From: Chlorogloeopsis fritschii PCC 6912
GTDB taxonomy: Bacteria; Cyanobacteriota; Cyanobacteriia; Cyanobacteriales; Nostocaceae
Assembly (NCBI RefSeq): GCF_000317285.1
Contig: NZ_AJLN01000098.1
Coordinates: 1-64,000 of the forward strand
Length of the DNA stretch: 64,000 bases
Direction of reading: 5' to 3'
Below, piece by piece: positions 7,099-14,420 of this stretch (its first letter is position 1; each line of letters begins with the position of its first letter). A program made the translations under genes and the position numbers. Below the pieces are notes generated by a model that did not search any database, was not told where the DNA came from, and saw only the letters and a list, made by a program, of their open reading frames with translations.

Positions 7099-7327
7099 CT
7101 ATATTGTTTGATTTTGTATATTTTGGTCTGGTAGCGATTTAACTGCCCGACAAAGATCAACAATCGATACGATCGCTATCCAAGTTTTTCCCTTGTTATC
7201 TTTACCAGAAAGAATCAGGTCATGAAAAACATCGTTTGCAAAAAATCCAGCCTGAGATGGATTTGCATGAGCAATTTTGTTCAAAACCTCTCTCAATCCA
7301 AGTTGCTCAAAATCAGATTTTTTGCTG
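7099..7327 (-). pseudogene. 3' fragment of an unknown small protein
   Basis: About 73 residues of apparently real coding sequence (DFEQLGLREVLNKIAHANPS..., then LILSGKDNKGKTWIAIVSIVDLC) end at 7099. The frame stays open to 7488, but above about 7328 it is only element copy 6 read backwards. The N-terminus was therefore lost at the junction with the element. I do not recognise the family. The composition and 'SIVDLCRAVKSL' helix fit a small soluble protein. Confidence 0.5.
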
Positions 7328-7330
7328 TAA

Positions 7331-7455
7331 GGCGATCGCTTCCTAGACAGTTTTCTCCCTTCGCTCTTACAGCAGAAACTGGTATTGGTATGTGAGCGAT
7401 CGGGTGCTGGGGCGATCGTTCGTCTGTAGAATAGTTTTGGTAAACTTTCGGTAAC
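7331..7455 (+). repeat. Dispersed TA-island element, copy 6
   Basis: This copy lacks the left block (GTGCTTGAGG...) and begins at GGCGATCGCTTCCTAGACAG. It continues with the constant blocks to TTTGGTAAACTTTCGGTAAC. The hairpin TGAGCGATCG / CGATCGTTCG is kept, with loop GGTGCTGGGG. Its left edge joins the truncated gene at 7099-7327. Confidence 0.88.
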
Positions 7456-7533
7456 CATCGTGTTGAGCGTTGCCAAAATACTTTGCAATGCACCAGAGGC
7501 TTAAGGAAATCCGCTCCAACACGGTTGTTGGGC
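7449..7533 (-). other. attC-like site 4 (putative, best match)
   Basis: The site begins two bases after the TAG stop of the gene at 7536. Minus strand: GCCCAAC (R'', fits RYYYAAC), 6-nt spacer AACCGT, GTTGGAGC (L''), a variable centre, GCTCAAC (L'), 6-nt spacer ACGATG and GTTACCG (R'). CGTGTTGGAGCG and CGCTCAACACG pair perfectly over 11 bp apart from one bulged G in the L'' arm, the position of the classical extrahelical base. Length is 85 nt, within the usual attC range. R' does not match GTTRRRY beyond GTT(A). Confidence 0.5.
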
Positions 7534-7535
7534 TG

Positions 7536-8408
7536 CTAACTTGCACCTGGGGCTACCACAACACGCACATCAAGTCTGTCGTGTAATCCACTGAGATCAT
7601 CTTCGATTTCAGCCGGATTCCCGATTCGGAATTCCGGATCATATACAAAACAGACAAGCGTGCTACATCCAGGATGCATTTTGTATCTTCCAATATCAAT
7701 AATGAGTTGATCTCCTAACTCTTTCACACCCAGAGATGCTCTAGTTTTCTTGATTTCAATGACAATATTCTCTCTTTTTAACAAGAAATCTACACGTGCA
7801 GACTTTCCTGCATAGCTTGGAGTCCATTCTTCTTTACGAATATCATCGAAATCAAGTCGGAGAAGACTAGCAAATAAATCCTGTACATCATATTCATCTT
7901 CGATTACCAGTGTTGAGCGTCCAGCATGTCTGTCTTGTAACTGTCGGGCAACAAGATGAAATCGCCGACAGATTAGCAAAATCTGCTGAAGAGCTTTTAT
8001 TGTAGTTTTTTGATATTCTATTTGCTGTTCTGTATCCTCTGATTTTTCAAGAAGCTTTTCTAAATATTCAGGGCTTTCCAGAACACCGATCGCCTCATCG
8101 ATCATATCTACAATGTCTGGAATAAAGGATATCCCATAATAAGATTCCAAAACATTACCAAATGGATCATAATTTCTTAGCATTAGACCACCTACTGCGG
8201 GTGGTGGTGCTGCGGTGATGAGTTTAAGACAATCAGTTTCTACAACTATTTTATGAACACGACGGACGGTTCTATTAATGCGAGAGCGAAGAGCATCTTT
8301 CTCTAATTGAGAATATTGTCCATCAAACCAACGGCGAATATCTTCCTTAAATAACGAGAGTGCTTGAATCCTTTCTAAAGCAATCTCCTGTGGTGTCTTT
8401 ACGTTCAT
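7536..8408 (-). CDS. Putative PD-(D/E)XK nuclease-like protein
   Basis: About 290 residues. The C-terminal part has the pattern SARVDFLLKRENIVIEIKKT, i.e. an Asp followed by Glu-x-Lys, typical of the PD-(D/E)XK restriction-nuclease fold, in a region starting 'DEYDVQDLFASLL'. The N-terminal part is helical (about 1-180) and unassigned. ATG at 8408 is preferred; 8444 would add twelve residues. The function is unknown, but a restriction-like nuclease inside an island of TA genes suggests a defence or addiction role. The attC-like site begins right after its stop. Confidence 0.65.
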   Translation of the reverse strand: MNVKTPQEIALERIQALSLFKEDIRRWFDGQYSQLEKDALRSRINRTVRRVHKIVVETDCLKLITAAPPPAVGGLMLRNYDPFGNVLESYYGISFIPDIVDMIDEAIGVLESPEYLEKLLEKSEDTEQQIEYQKTTIKALQQILLICRRFHLVARQLQDRHAGRSTLVIEDEYDVQDLFASLLRLDFDDIRKEEWTPSYAGKSARVDFLLKRENIVIEIKKTRASLGVKELGDQLIIDIGRYKMHPGCSTLVCFVYDPEFRIGNPAEIEDDLSGLHDRLDVRVVVAPGAS

Positions 8409-8457
8409 CGATACTCTGCATTTATATTTCTCTGATATTAGCAATTCTTAATTGTGG

Positions 8458-8670
8458 CTACTCTGATTCACTTTCGACTGATGTACTTTGCCGAATTTGC
8501 TCGGTGAGAGTCTCTTCCCAATTATTGTCATTTAAGTCTATGCTAATCATCCGCCCAGCAGCTTTTGAACGATCAACATAAGCTTGAAAAGCGATAATAT
8601 CTTCTCGATGAGCAAGTACATATTGCCTCAACTCATCAAGGCTCATTGCATCGTAATTAGCGGTTGTCAT
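8458..8670 (-). CDS. DUF6887-like small protein
   Basis: This 70-residue protein starts MTTANYDAMSLDELRQYVLAHREDIIAFQAY, the pattern of small cyanobacterial proteins (DUF6887-type) usually encoded with a short partner (DUF6888-type). The 'SLDELRQYVLAHRED' helix is characteristic; no catalytic motif is present. Its ATG overlaps the stop of a partner-like fragment at 8667-8753, showing the normal coupling. A TA-like role is often assumed for such pairs but is not established here. Confidence 0.65.
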   Translation of the reverse strand: MTTANYDAMSLDELRQYVLAHREDIIAFQAYVDRSKAAGRMISIDLNDNNWEETLTEQIRQSTSVESESE

Positions 8671-8753
8671 GGCTCGTATCCTCCGGTAGGTTTGATCTCA
8701 AAATCTAAATTCTCTCCAGCTAGCACGTATAACCTGCCTGTTTTCTCGTCTAT
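8667..8753 (-). pseudogene. 3' fragment of a partner gene of the DUF6887-like gene
   Basis: An open frame of 28 codons reading IDEKTGRLYVLAGENLDFEI ends with TGA overlapping the next ATG (ATGA). It resembles the C-terminus of the small proteins normally encoded upstream of DUF6887-like genes. The 5' part is missing; a stop lies at 8754-8756 and the DNA above is palindromic repeat. Confidence 0.55.
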
Positions 8754-8780
8754 TCAAACAAGCAAGCTAGTTATAAGCTC

Positions 8781-8838
8781 GTAGTGAGTGAGGACTTTAG
8801 TCCTCTTCCTTTAAAGCAACGACTAAAGTCCTTACTAC
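8781..8838. repeat. Palindromic repeat around GGACTTTAGTC
   Basis: GTAGTGAG...GAGGACTTTAGTC on the left pairs with GACTAAAGTCCTTACTAC on the right across a ~17-bp loop. Such small palindromes built on ACTTTAGT/ACTAAAGT are common between genes in filamentous cyanobacteria. Confidence 0.65.
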
Positions 8839-8856
8839 AAACAATTTTTATATACA

Positions 8857-8946
8857 GGACTTACGCACAAGTTATAGAATAATAAACCGCAGAGGACACA
8901 GAGGACACGGAGGAAAGAGGATTTTAGAGGGATTTTGCGTAAGTCC
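8857..8946. repeat. Short element with inverted ends GGACTTACGCA
   Basis: The ends are exact inverted repeats (GGACTTACGCA ... TGCGTAAGTCC) enclosing the purine-rich run AGAGGACACAGAGGACACGG. The 90-bp size and terminal inverted repeats fit a miniature mobile element, with a simple-sequence run inside. Confidence 0.6.
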
Positions 8947-8975
8947 CAATACATGATGTGAAAACTGAGTTTCTA

Positions 8976-11132
8976 CTACTTTACAGCCTTCATCGACAAA
9001 CCAATCCGCTTCAATTTCTCGTTAACTTCCAAGACTCGCACTTTCACAACTTGTCCTACCTTTACGACTTTCTTGGGATCGTCTACAAATCTGTCTGCAA
9101 GTTGGGAGATATGCACTAAACCATCTTGATGAACGCCAATATCAACGAAAGCGCCAAAATTGGCAACATTGGTAACTATCCCCTCTAGTTCCATCCCCAC
9201 TTTTAAATCAGAAATTTCTTTGATTCCTTCTTTGAAGGTGGCATACTTAAACTCGGCGCGGGGATCTCTACCTGGTTTTTCCAGTTCTTTGAGAATGTCG
9301 CGCAGTGTTGGTTCGCCGACGGTATCGGTGACATATTTTTTCAGGTTCGCTTTTTTGAGTTTCTCGGCAATTTGCGTGACTTGTTGTAGGGGTACATTTA
9401 AGTCGGTGGCGATCGCTTCCACTACTGAATAACTCTCTGGATGGACGGCGGTATTATCTAAAGGGTTACTACCACCGCGAATTCGCAGAAAACCTGCTGC
9501 CTGTTCAAAGGCTTTTGGCCCCAATTTTGGCACTTTCAGGAGTTCCCGGCGATTTTTAAAGGCTCCGTTTTGGTTGCGGTAGGTAACGATGTTATTGGCA
9601 ACGGTGGGCGTAATTCCAGAAACGAAAGTCAAAAGTTCTTTAGAGGCAGTGTTCAAATCCACGCCGACGTAGTTGACGCAGCTTTCTACTGTTTCATCTA
9701 ATTTCTTTTTCAGCAATTTCTGATCTACGTCATGCTGATATTGTCCCACACCGATAGATTTGGGATCGATTTTCACTAGTTCTGCCAAGGGATCTTGCAA
9801 GCGGCGACCGATGCTAATTGCTCCGCGCACGGTAACATCTAAGTCGGGGAATTCTTGTGCTGCAACTTTACTAGCACTATATATAGATGCACCAGATTCG
9901 TTGACTATTACTTTAATTGGTTTGCGCTCCAAAGTCTGCAATACTTCTGCTACAAACTCATCTGTCTCACGAGATGCTGTACCATTGCCAATCGCAATTA
10001 ACTCAATCTTGTACTTTTCAATCAAATTTTTCAGAGTTTGTGCAGACTTAGCACGTTGTTCTAGTGCTTGATGTGGAAATACTGCTTGATATTCTAAAAA
10101 CTTTCCTGTTTGATCGAGAATTGCAACTTTACAGCCAGTTCTAAACCCCGGATCTACCGCCATTGTTGGTTTCATCCCCGCAGGTGCAGATAGCAGCAAC
10201 TCCCGCAAATTCGCTTCAAATGTCTTAATAGACTCAATATCTGCGTAAAGCTTCTTCTCAGAAATTACTTCGCCAATCAAAGAAGATTTCATCAAGCGGT
10301 TAAATGCATCTTTGAGCATTTCTTGATAAAAGCTACGGAGGGGGCGGTGTTTGGAGTGAATTTCTTTTGACTCTAAATAGGAAAGCACCACATCCTCATC
10401 GAAGGAAATATCAAAACTTAAAATTCCCTCATTTTCACCGCGACACAGTGCCAGCAGGTTGTGAGGTGCAATATTGTTCACCTTTGCCTGATAGTTACGG
10501 TACATCTCGAACTTGGTTGTACCTTCGGGATGTTCATCTTTGATGCGGGAGACAAATACCCCTTCCTCTAGAAGATATTCTCTGAGATATGCACGTAACT
10601 CTGCTTTTTCTGCTACTTCTTCCGCAAGAATGTCAGCAGCACCTTTGAGTGCTTCCTGTGCTGTTTTGACTTGCTTTTCTTGCGATATGTATTTTGTTGC
10701 TTCTGGTTCTAAAGATACAGCGGCAGCATTTTTAGTATTCAGCGACTTGATGAACTCTGCTAATGGTTCTAGCCCTTTTTCTCTGGCGATGGTAGCACGA
10801 GTACGGCGCTTGGGACGGTAAGGTAAATATAAATCTTCTAGTTCTGTTTTTTGTAAACAAACTTCAATTTTGGTTTTCAGTTCCTCAGTGAGTTTACCTT
10901 GTTCGGCGATCGCATTCAAAATTACTGATTTACGTTCTTCCAATTCAGTTAAGTAAGAATACCTATCTGCTAGTTCGCGCAGTTGAACTTCATTCATTTC
11001 CCCCGTGCGCTCTTTACGGTATCGGGAAATGAAGGGAATTGTTGCACCCTCCGCTAGAAGTTCCAGCGCATTTTGCACCTGATAGGGTTTGAGGTTAAGT
11101 TCAGTTGCTAGGAGTTGAGGAATGTTCAGCAT
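8976..11132 (-). CDS. tex: Tex family S1 RNA-binding protein
   Basis: The 718-residue protein has the full Tex layout. An N-terminal helical region carries IPFISRYRKERTGEMNEVQL; a YqgF/RNase H-like domain begins at MAVDPGFRTGCKVAILDQTG; helix-hairpin-helix motifs follow (DLNTASKELLTFVSGIT, VPKLGPKAFEQAAGFL). The C-terminal S1 domain (about 645-715) includes NFGAFVDIGVHQDGLVHISQ. Tex binds nucleic acids and is linked to transcription and RNA processing. Length is slightly below the usual 720-780. It is a monocistronic housekeeping gene that marks the end of the accessory island. Confidence 0.95.
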   Translation of the reverse strand: MLNIPQLLATELNLKPYQVQNALELLAEGATIPFISRYRKERTGEMNEVQLRELADRYSYLTELEERKSVILNAIAEQGKLTEELKTKIEVCLQKTELEDLYLPYRPKRRTRATIAREKGLEPLAEFIKSLNTKNAAAVSLEPEATKYISQEKQVKTAQEALKGAADILAEEVAEKAELRAYLREYLLEEGVFVSRIKDEHPEGTTKFEMYRNYQAKVNNIAPHNLLALCRGENEGILSFDISFDEDVVLSYLESKEIHSKHRPLRSFYQEMLKDAFNRLMKSSLIGEVISEKKLYADIESIKTFEANLRELLLSAPAGMKPTMAVDPGFRTGCKVAILDQTGKFLEYQAVFPHQALEQRAKSAQTLKNLIEKYKIELIAIGNGTASRETDEFVAEVLQTLERKPIKVIVNESGASIYSASKVAAQEFPDLDVTVRGAISIGRRLQDPLAELVKIDPKSIGVGQYQHDVDQKLLKKKLDETVESCVNYVGVDLNTASKELLTFVSGITPTVANNIVTYRNQNGAFKNRRELLKVPKLGPKAFEQAAGFLRIRGGSNPLDNTAVHPESYSVVEAIATDLNVPLQQVTQIAEKLKKANLKKYVTDTVGEPTLRDILKELEKPGRDPRAEFKYATFKEGIKEISDLKVGMELEGIVTNVANFGAFVDIGVHQDGLVHISQLADRFVDDPKKVVKVGQVVKVRVLEVNEKLKRIGLSMKAVK

Positions 11133-11359
11133 CGGGCATCAGTAAGAAAAGCTGGTAATATGCAAGATTGATTGCATGAATACAGAATGTTAAGCTAATA
11201 TATCAGAACGTTTTGAAATCTTTATGATTTACACTGTTGTTAATGATAACGTGTTGTAAATTTAACAGAAACAATTGTAAAATTAAATACACGATTACTT
11301 AGCAATAGCCTTTATCCATTTATTAGACGCTTCTGGTTTTGATTCAGAGGTGAGGGAAA

Positions 11360-11791
11360 ATGCCTTTGTTGTTTTTGATTCCGCTTTTTACTGGTTTAGT
11401 AACTGGTTATATTTACAAAACAAGTACCGATGAGATCGGGCAACTAACAGGTGTTGTTGCAGCTATTAGCTTGATTTTAAGTTTAGTTTTAGCGCCTTGG
11501 CAGATACAGGTGTTAATGCTAGTCGTTGTTTTGGTAGGTACTCAGAAACTTCTACAACAAAATGAGTACAAACTAAGGCTCGATCAAAATAACCAACAGC
11601 CAATGAATGATAGTGGTAGCAACGAAGCCATTAGTTCTCAAAGTTCAACTAAGGCAAACGAAATCACCCACAAGTATCGCGGTGGTAATTATCAAATTAA
11701 TAATGTCAGGCTGGAATTTTCGGAACGAGAGATTGCTGGCAAATATCGCGGTCTTCCTTTAAAAATTCATCAGATAGCAAAAATTCAGTAG
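11360..11791 (+). CDS. Membrane protein with C-terminal DUF4278-like segment
   Basis: 143 residues. The N-terminal ~70 form two to three membrane segments (MPLLFLIPLFTGLVTGYIY and AAISLILSLVLAPWQIQVLM...). A polar Ser/Asn linker follows, and the last ~40 residues carry two YRG motifs (HKYRGGNYQ and GKYRGLPLKIH), the pattern of DUF4278 in cyanobacteria. Function is unknown. It is divergent from tex with a 227-bp AT-rich spacer. Confidence 0.75.
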   Translation: MPLLFLIPLFTGLVTGYIYKTSTDEIGQLTGVVAAISLILSLVLAPWQIQVLMLVVVLVGTQKLLQQNEYKLRLDQNNQQPMNDSGSNEAISSQSSTKANEITHKYRGGNYQINNVRLEFSEREIAGKYRGLPLKIHQIAKIQ

Positions 11792-11829
11792 TTTGGAAGT
11801 TACTCTAAACAAGTTTTTTGATGAAAGCA

Positions 11830-12324
11830 TTATTCTTGTTCGTACATCTGCTTGTGTTTTGCTAAAAGCTGGAGATATTTATCATTTGTCTTGGCTTGTA
11901 TCCATTTCTCTTTAAATATTGCTGCCGATTCAGCTTTGAGTGGATCTACTTGATAAGGTAGAATATCTTTACGTGCTTGGATTTGTTCTTCTCTAGAACT
12001 TGCTTTTTGCGGATTATTCTTATATTTTCTGCCGCTTTTGTGGTTGGCATAACGGCGTGCTCGCGTATAACCCATTTGTAAAAATTTCCGTGCCATATCT
12101 GCCCCAGCAAAATCATCTTGCTCAAGATAGGCAAGAAACAATTCATAAATTTTTTGGCTAGACTCTCTGGCAACATCTGGTGTTTTGAAACGCCAATAGG
12201 GAAGAATTTCTGATTTATACGGTTCTACCAAAAGTACACCTTGCTCGCCTTTACCAACACGATATAGTTCAGGATGTTTACGTAAATCGAGGTTCTGAAA
12301 ATCTAAAGAATAATCAAATGCCAT
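11830..12324 (-). CDS. DUF4385 family protein
   Basis: 164 residues from the ATG at 12324 (MAFDYSLDFQNLDLRKHPEL). The core YRVGKGEQGVLLVEPYKSEI, PYWRFKT and RARRYANHKSGRKY pattern is that of DUF4385, a family of uncharacterised proteins. A reading from 12408 would add an implausible aromatic-rich leader. The protein is soluble and charged, with no catalytic motif I can identify. Confidence 0.8.
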   Translation of the reverse strand: MAFDYSLDFQNLDLRKHPELYRVGKGEQGVLLVEPYKSEILPYWRFKTPDVARESSQKIYELFLAYLEQDDFAGADMARKFLQMGYTRARRYANHKSGRKYKNNPQKASSREEQIQARKDILPYQVDPLKAESAAIFKEKWIQAKTNDKYLQLLAKHKQMYEQE

Positions 12325-12601
12325 AATCAGGAAGAATTTAAAATAAAGAAAATAGAAGTAGAGCAGACATTCTCTGCCTCCGCTTCTAATGAATAACTGC
12401 ACCGACAAGAGATGAAATTAAAATAATAATATTTCTTCTATTTATTTGGCTTCGGTACGAAGTATTAAATCAATAATTAACCAATAATCCAAAGTACAGA
12501 TATATTCTGAGGTTTGATTAATTCTTGATAAAATCATTAGTATGAACAGACATACTATAAAAATTTTTCTTCTATCTTAAGAAAGTAAATTGGTCTATAC
12601 C

Positions 12602-13063
12602 ATGCAATCTAGCTTCTCATCACTCAGTAACGTTCTTGCTCCTGGCGATTTGCGTCGAGTGCATCACATTGCCTTAAATGTTAAAGATATGCAGGCTTCC
12701 CGGCATTTTTACGGCACTATCCTGGGCTTACACGAATTAACAGGTGAGGAAGTTCCTACCACCTTGAAAGAATTAGTAGCACAGGGTAAAGTTGCTAACT
12801 TTGTCACGCCGGATGGCACGATCTTAGATTTATTTTGGCAACCAGAATTGTTACCTCCCGATCCCGATCCAGAACGTACTTTTACCAGAGCTTATCATTT
12901 AGCCTTTGACATAGATCCACAATTATTTGATGCTGCTGTTGAAGTCATCAAACAAAATCATCTAGAAATTGCCCACGGGCCAGTTACTCGTCCTACCGGG
13001 CGCGGTGTGTACTTTTACGATCCCGATGGCTTTATGATCGAAATTCGTTGCGATCCAGAGTAG
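12602..13063 (+). CDS. VOC/glyoxalase-fold protein
   Basis: 153 residues from the ATG at 12602; a TTG at 12590 is an alternative. It has the vicinal-oxygen-chelate pattern: RVHHIALNVKDMQASRHFY at the start of the first beta-alpha-beta-beta-beta unit, then AYHLAFDID and the terminal GRGVYFYDPDGFMIEIRCDP, giving the His and Glu metal ligands. Families with this fold include glyoxalase I, extradiol dioxygenases and resistance proteins. The exact reaction cannot be told. Confidence 0.85.
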   Translation: MQSSFSSLSNVLAPGDLRRVHHIALNVKDMQASRHFYGTILGLHELTGEEVPTTLKELVAQGKVANFVTPDGTILDLFWQPELLPPDPDPERTFTRAYHLAFDIDPQLFDAAVEVIKQNHLEIAHGPVTRPTGRGVYFYDPDGFMIEIRCDPE

Positions 13064-13065
13064 GG

Positions 13066-13235
13066 GGAGAGTGGGAGACAAGGGGACAGGGGGACAAGGG
13101 GACAAGGAGACAAGGAGAGTAATAAACCAACCAACTACTGTACGGGTTTGAACCGAAAGTTAATCCATAAAACCCGCCCCTACCAACCACTAACCACTAA
13201 CCACTAACCACTAACTAATGACCAATGACCAATGA
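13066..13235. repeat. Simple and heptameric tandem repeats
   Basis: A purine run (GGGACAAGGGGACAAGG type) at 13066-13117 is followed at about 13185-13235 by tandem heptamers CCACTAA (four) and TGACCAA (three). Heptameric STRR repeats are characteristic of heterocystous cyanobacteria. The last heptamer overlaps a possible ATG of the next gene. Confidence 0.8.
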
Positions 13236-13240
13236 CCAAA

Positions 13241-13519
13241 ATGCAAATTTATCGAGTGATTGAAGAAGCTATTAAAAAACCTCCAGTTCCTCACGATCCA
13301 GCCAAGCAATCATTGAAAGCATGGGCAATGTATTGTCTGCGAGACAGAGGTTTCAAAGTGGTATATGCCCAAAATTCTGACTTTGCAATAGAAACCAAAG
13401 GTGGGGACAAGCTGTATTTTAAAGTATCAAATACTGCTGATAATTTAGATAATGAATTTGGTTGGATAGTTTGGGATAGCACCACAAAAACTGCAAGTCT
13501 GGTTCCACCTCAAGCTTGA
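13241..13519 (+). CDS. Conserved hypothetical protein
   Basis: 92 residues from the ATG at 13241 (MQIYRVIEEAIKKPPVPHDP). An upstream ATG at 13232 is part of a heptamer repeat and is less likely to be native. The region around KAWAMYCLRDRGFKVVYAQ and the beta-rich end (FAIETKGGDKLYFKVS) suggest a small alpha-beta protein, somewhat like nuclease-fold subunits, but no active-site pattern is convincing. Its 3' end overlaps that of the convergent methyltransferase gene by 10 bp. Confidence 0.7.
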   Translation: MQIYRVIEEAIKKPPVPHDPAKQSLKAWAMYCLRDRGFKVVYAQNSDFAIETKGGDKLYFKVSNTADNLDNEFGWIVWDSTTKTASLVPPQA

Positions 13520-14271
13520 ATCTGCTTCTCAAAAACCATAAAATGTTGCTGCGGTAAAAAGTTTTTGGTTTCACGCCAAACTAAACCAACCGCTTGCATT
13601 TCTTTTTTCACTTGTCTTTGAGTCATTTTATGTAGAGCTTTAATAAGGATAAACGGATTTTCACCCCGATATTCAACTAAAATAACCCTACCGCCTGGTT
13701 TTAATGCTTTACTAATTTCTTGCATTACCTCTTGTGGATATTCAAATTCATGATAAGCATCCACTATTAAAGCTACATCAATACTTGCAGGTTCTAGGTT
13801 GGGATTGGTAGCTGTTGCTAAAACAGGCTCAACATTAGTAATATTATTCTCTTTTTTCAAGAAATCAATAATATCCAGCATTTCTGGCTGAATATCTATA
13901 GCGAAAACCTTCCCTTGTGGTAGTAGGGAAGCAATGCGAAAACTTAAGTAACCTGTACCCGCGCCAATATCAGCGACTACATCAGTGGGTTTGATGTTGA
14001 GGGCTGTGACTATTTTACTTGGCTGTTCTTCTGCCTCGCGGCTAGGACGTTCTAGCCAAGCTGCACCAGTATGACTCATGTATTTAGCTATTTCTCTACC
14101 CATGTAGAATTTCCCGATCCCATCAGGGCTGTGGACAAGTCTTTGCTCGTAGATTGTAGAAGTTGTAGTATCTGCAATTGCTGTTTTTATAGGAGAGAGC
14201 AAGTAAACCCATAGAATGAGTAGGAAAACAAGGGTAAAGCTCAAACAAGTAGATTTTAGTTGATTTTTCAT
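13510..14271 (-). CDS. Exported or anchored SAM-dependent methyltransferase
   Basis: 253 residues. The N-terminus is a signal peptide or anchor (about 1-33, SFTLVFLLILWVYLLS). A class I methyltransferase fold follows: motif I VVADIGAGTGYLSFRIA (about 105-121), acidic residue in VFAIDIQPEM, and ALIVDAYHEF for motif IV. The closest family is the periplasmic-type UbiE/COQ5-like group. Substrate is unknown. An extracytoplasmic location would be unusual for a SAM enzyme, so membrane anchoring facing the cytoplasm is possible. Confidence 0.82.
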   Translation of the reverse strand: MKNQLKSTCLSFTLVFLLILWVYLLSPIKTAIADTTTSTIYEQRLVHSPDGIGKFYMGREIAKYMSHTGAAWLERPSREAEEQPSKIVTALNIKPTDVVADIGAGTGYLSFRIASLLPQGKVFAIDIQPEMLDIIDFLKKENNITNVEPVLATATNPNLEPASIDVALIVDAYHEFEYPQEVMQEISKALKPGGRVILVEYRGENPFILIKALHKMTQRQVKKEMQAVGLVWRETKNFLPQQHFMVFEKQIQA

Positions 14272-14420
14272 AATCTAGTCTTAGCCCACACAAGTTAAAA
14301 TTTTAAACTTTGGCGTTGCCAATCAAAAATATGAATTTGTCTCACGCGAAGTCGCAGAATCGCAGAGAATAAGAGTTTCTAATGCCTAATTTTTAAATTT
14401 CATACCTCAATTCAGTAAAG

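Noticed and set aside
2861-7455. The dispersed element as an insertion sequence or MITE
   Set aside because: No terminal inverted repeats or target duplications are seen, and the left end is ragged. It is kept as an array-linked repeat instead.
7099-7488. 129-residue open frame as one gene
   Set aside because: The N-terminal 55 residues are encoded by element copy 6; only the C-terminal part looks like protein.
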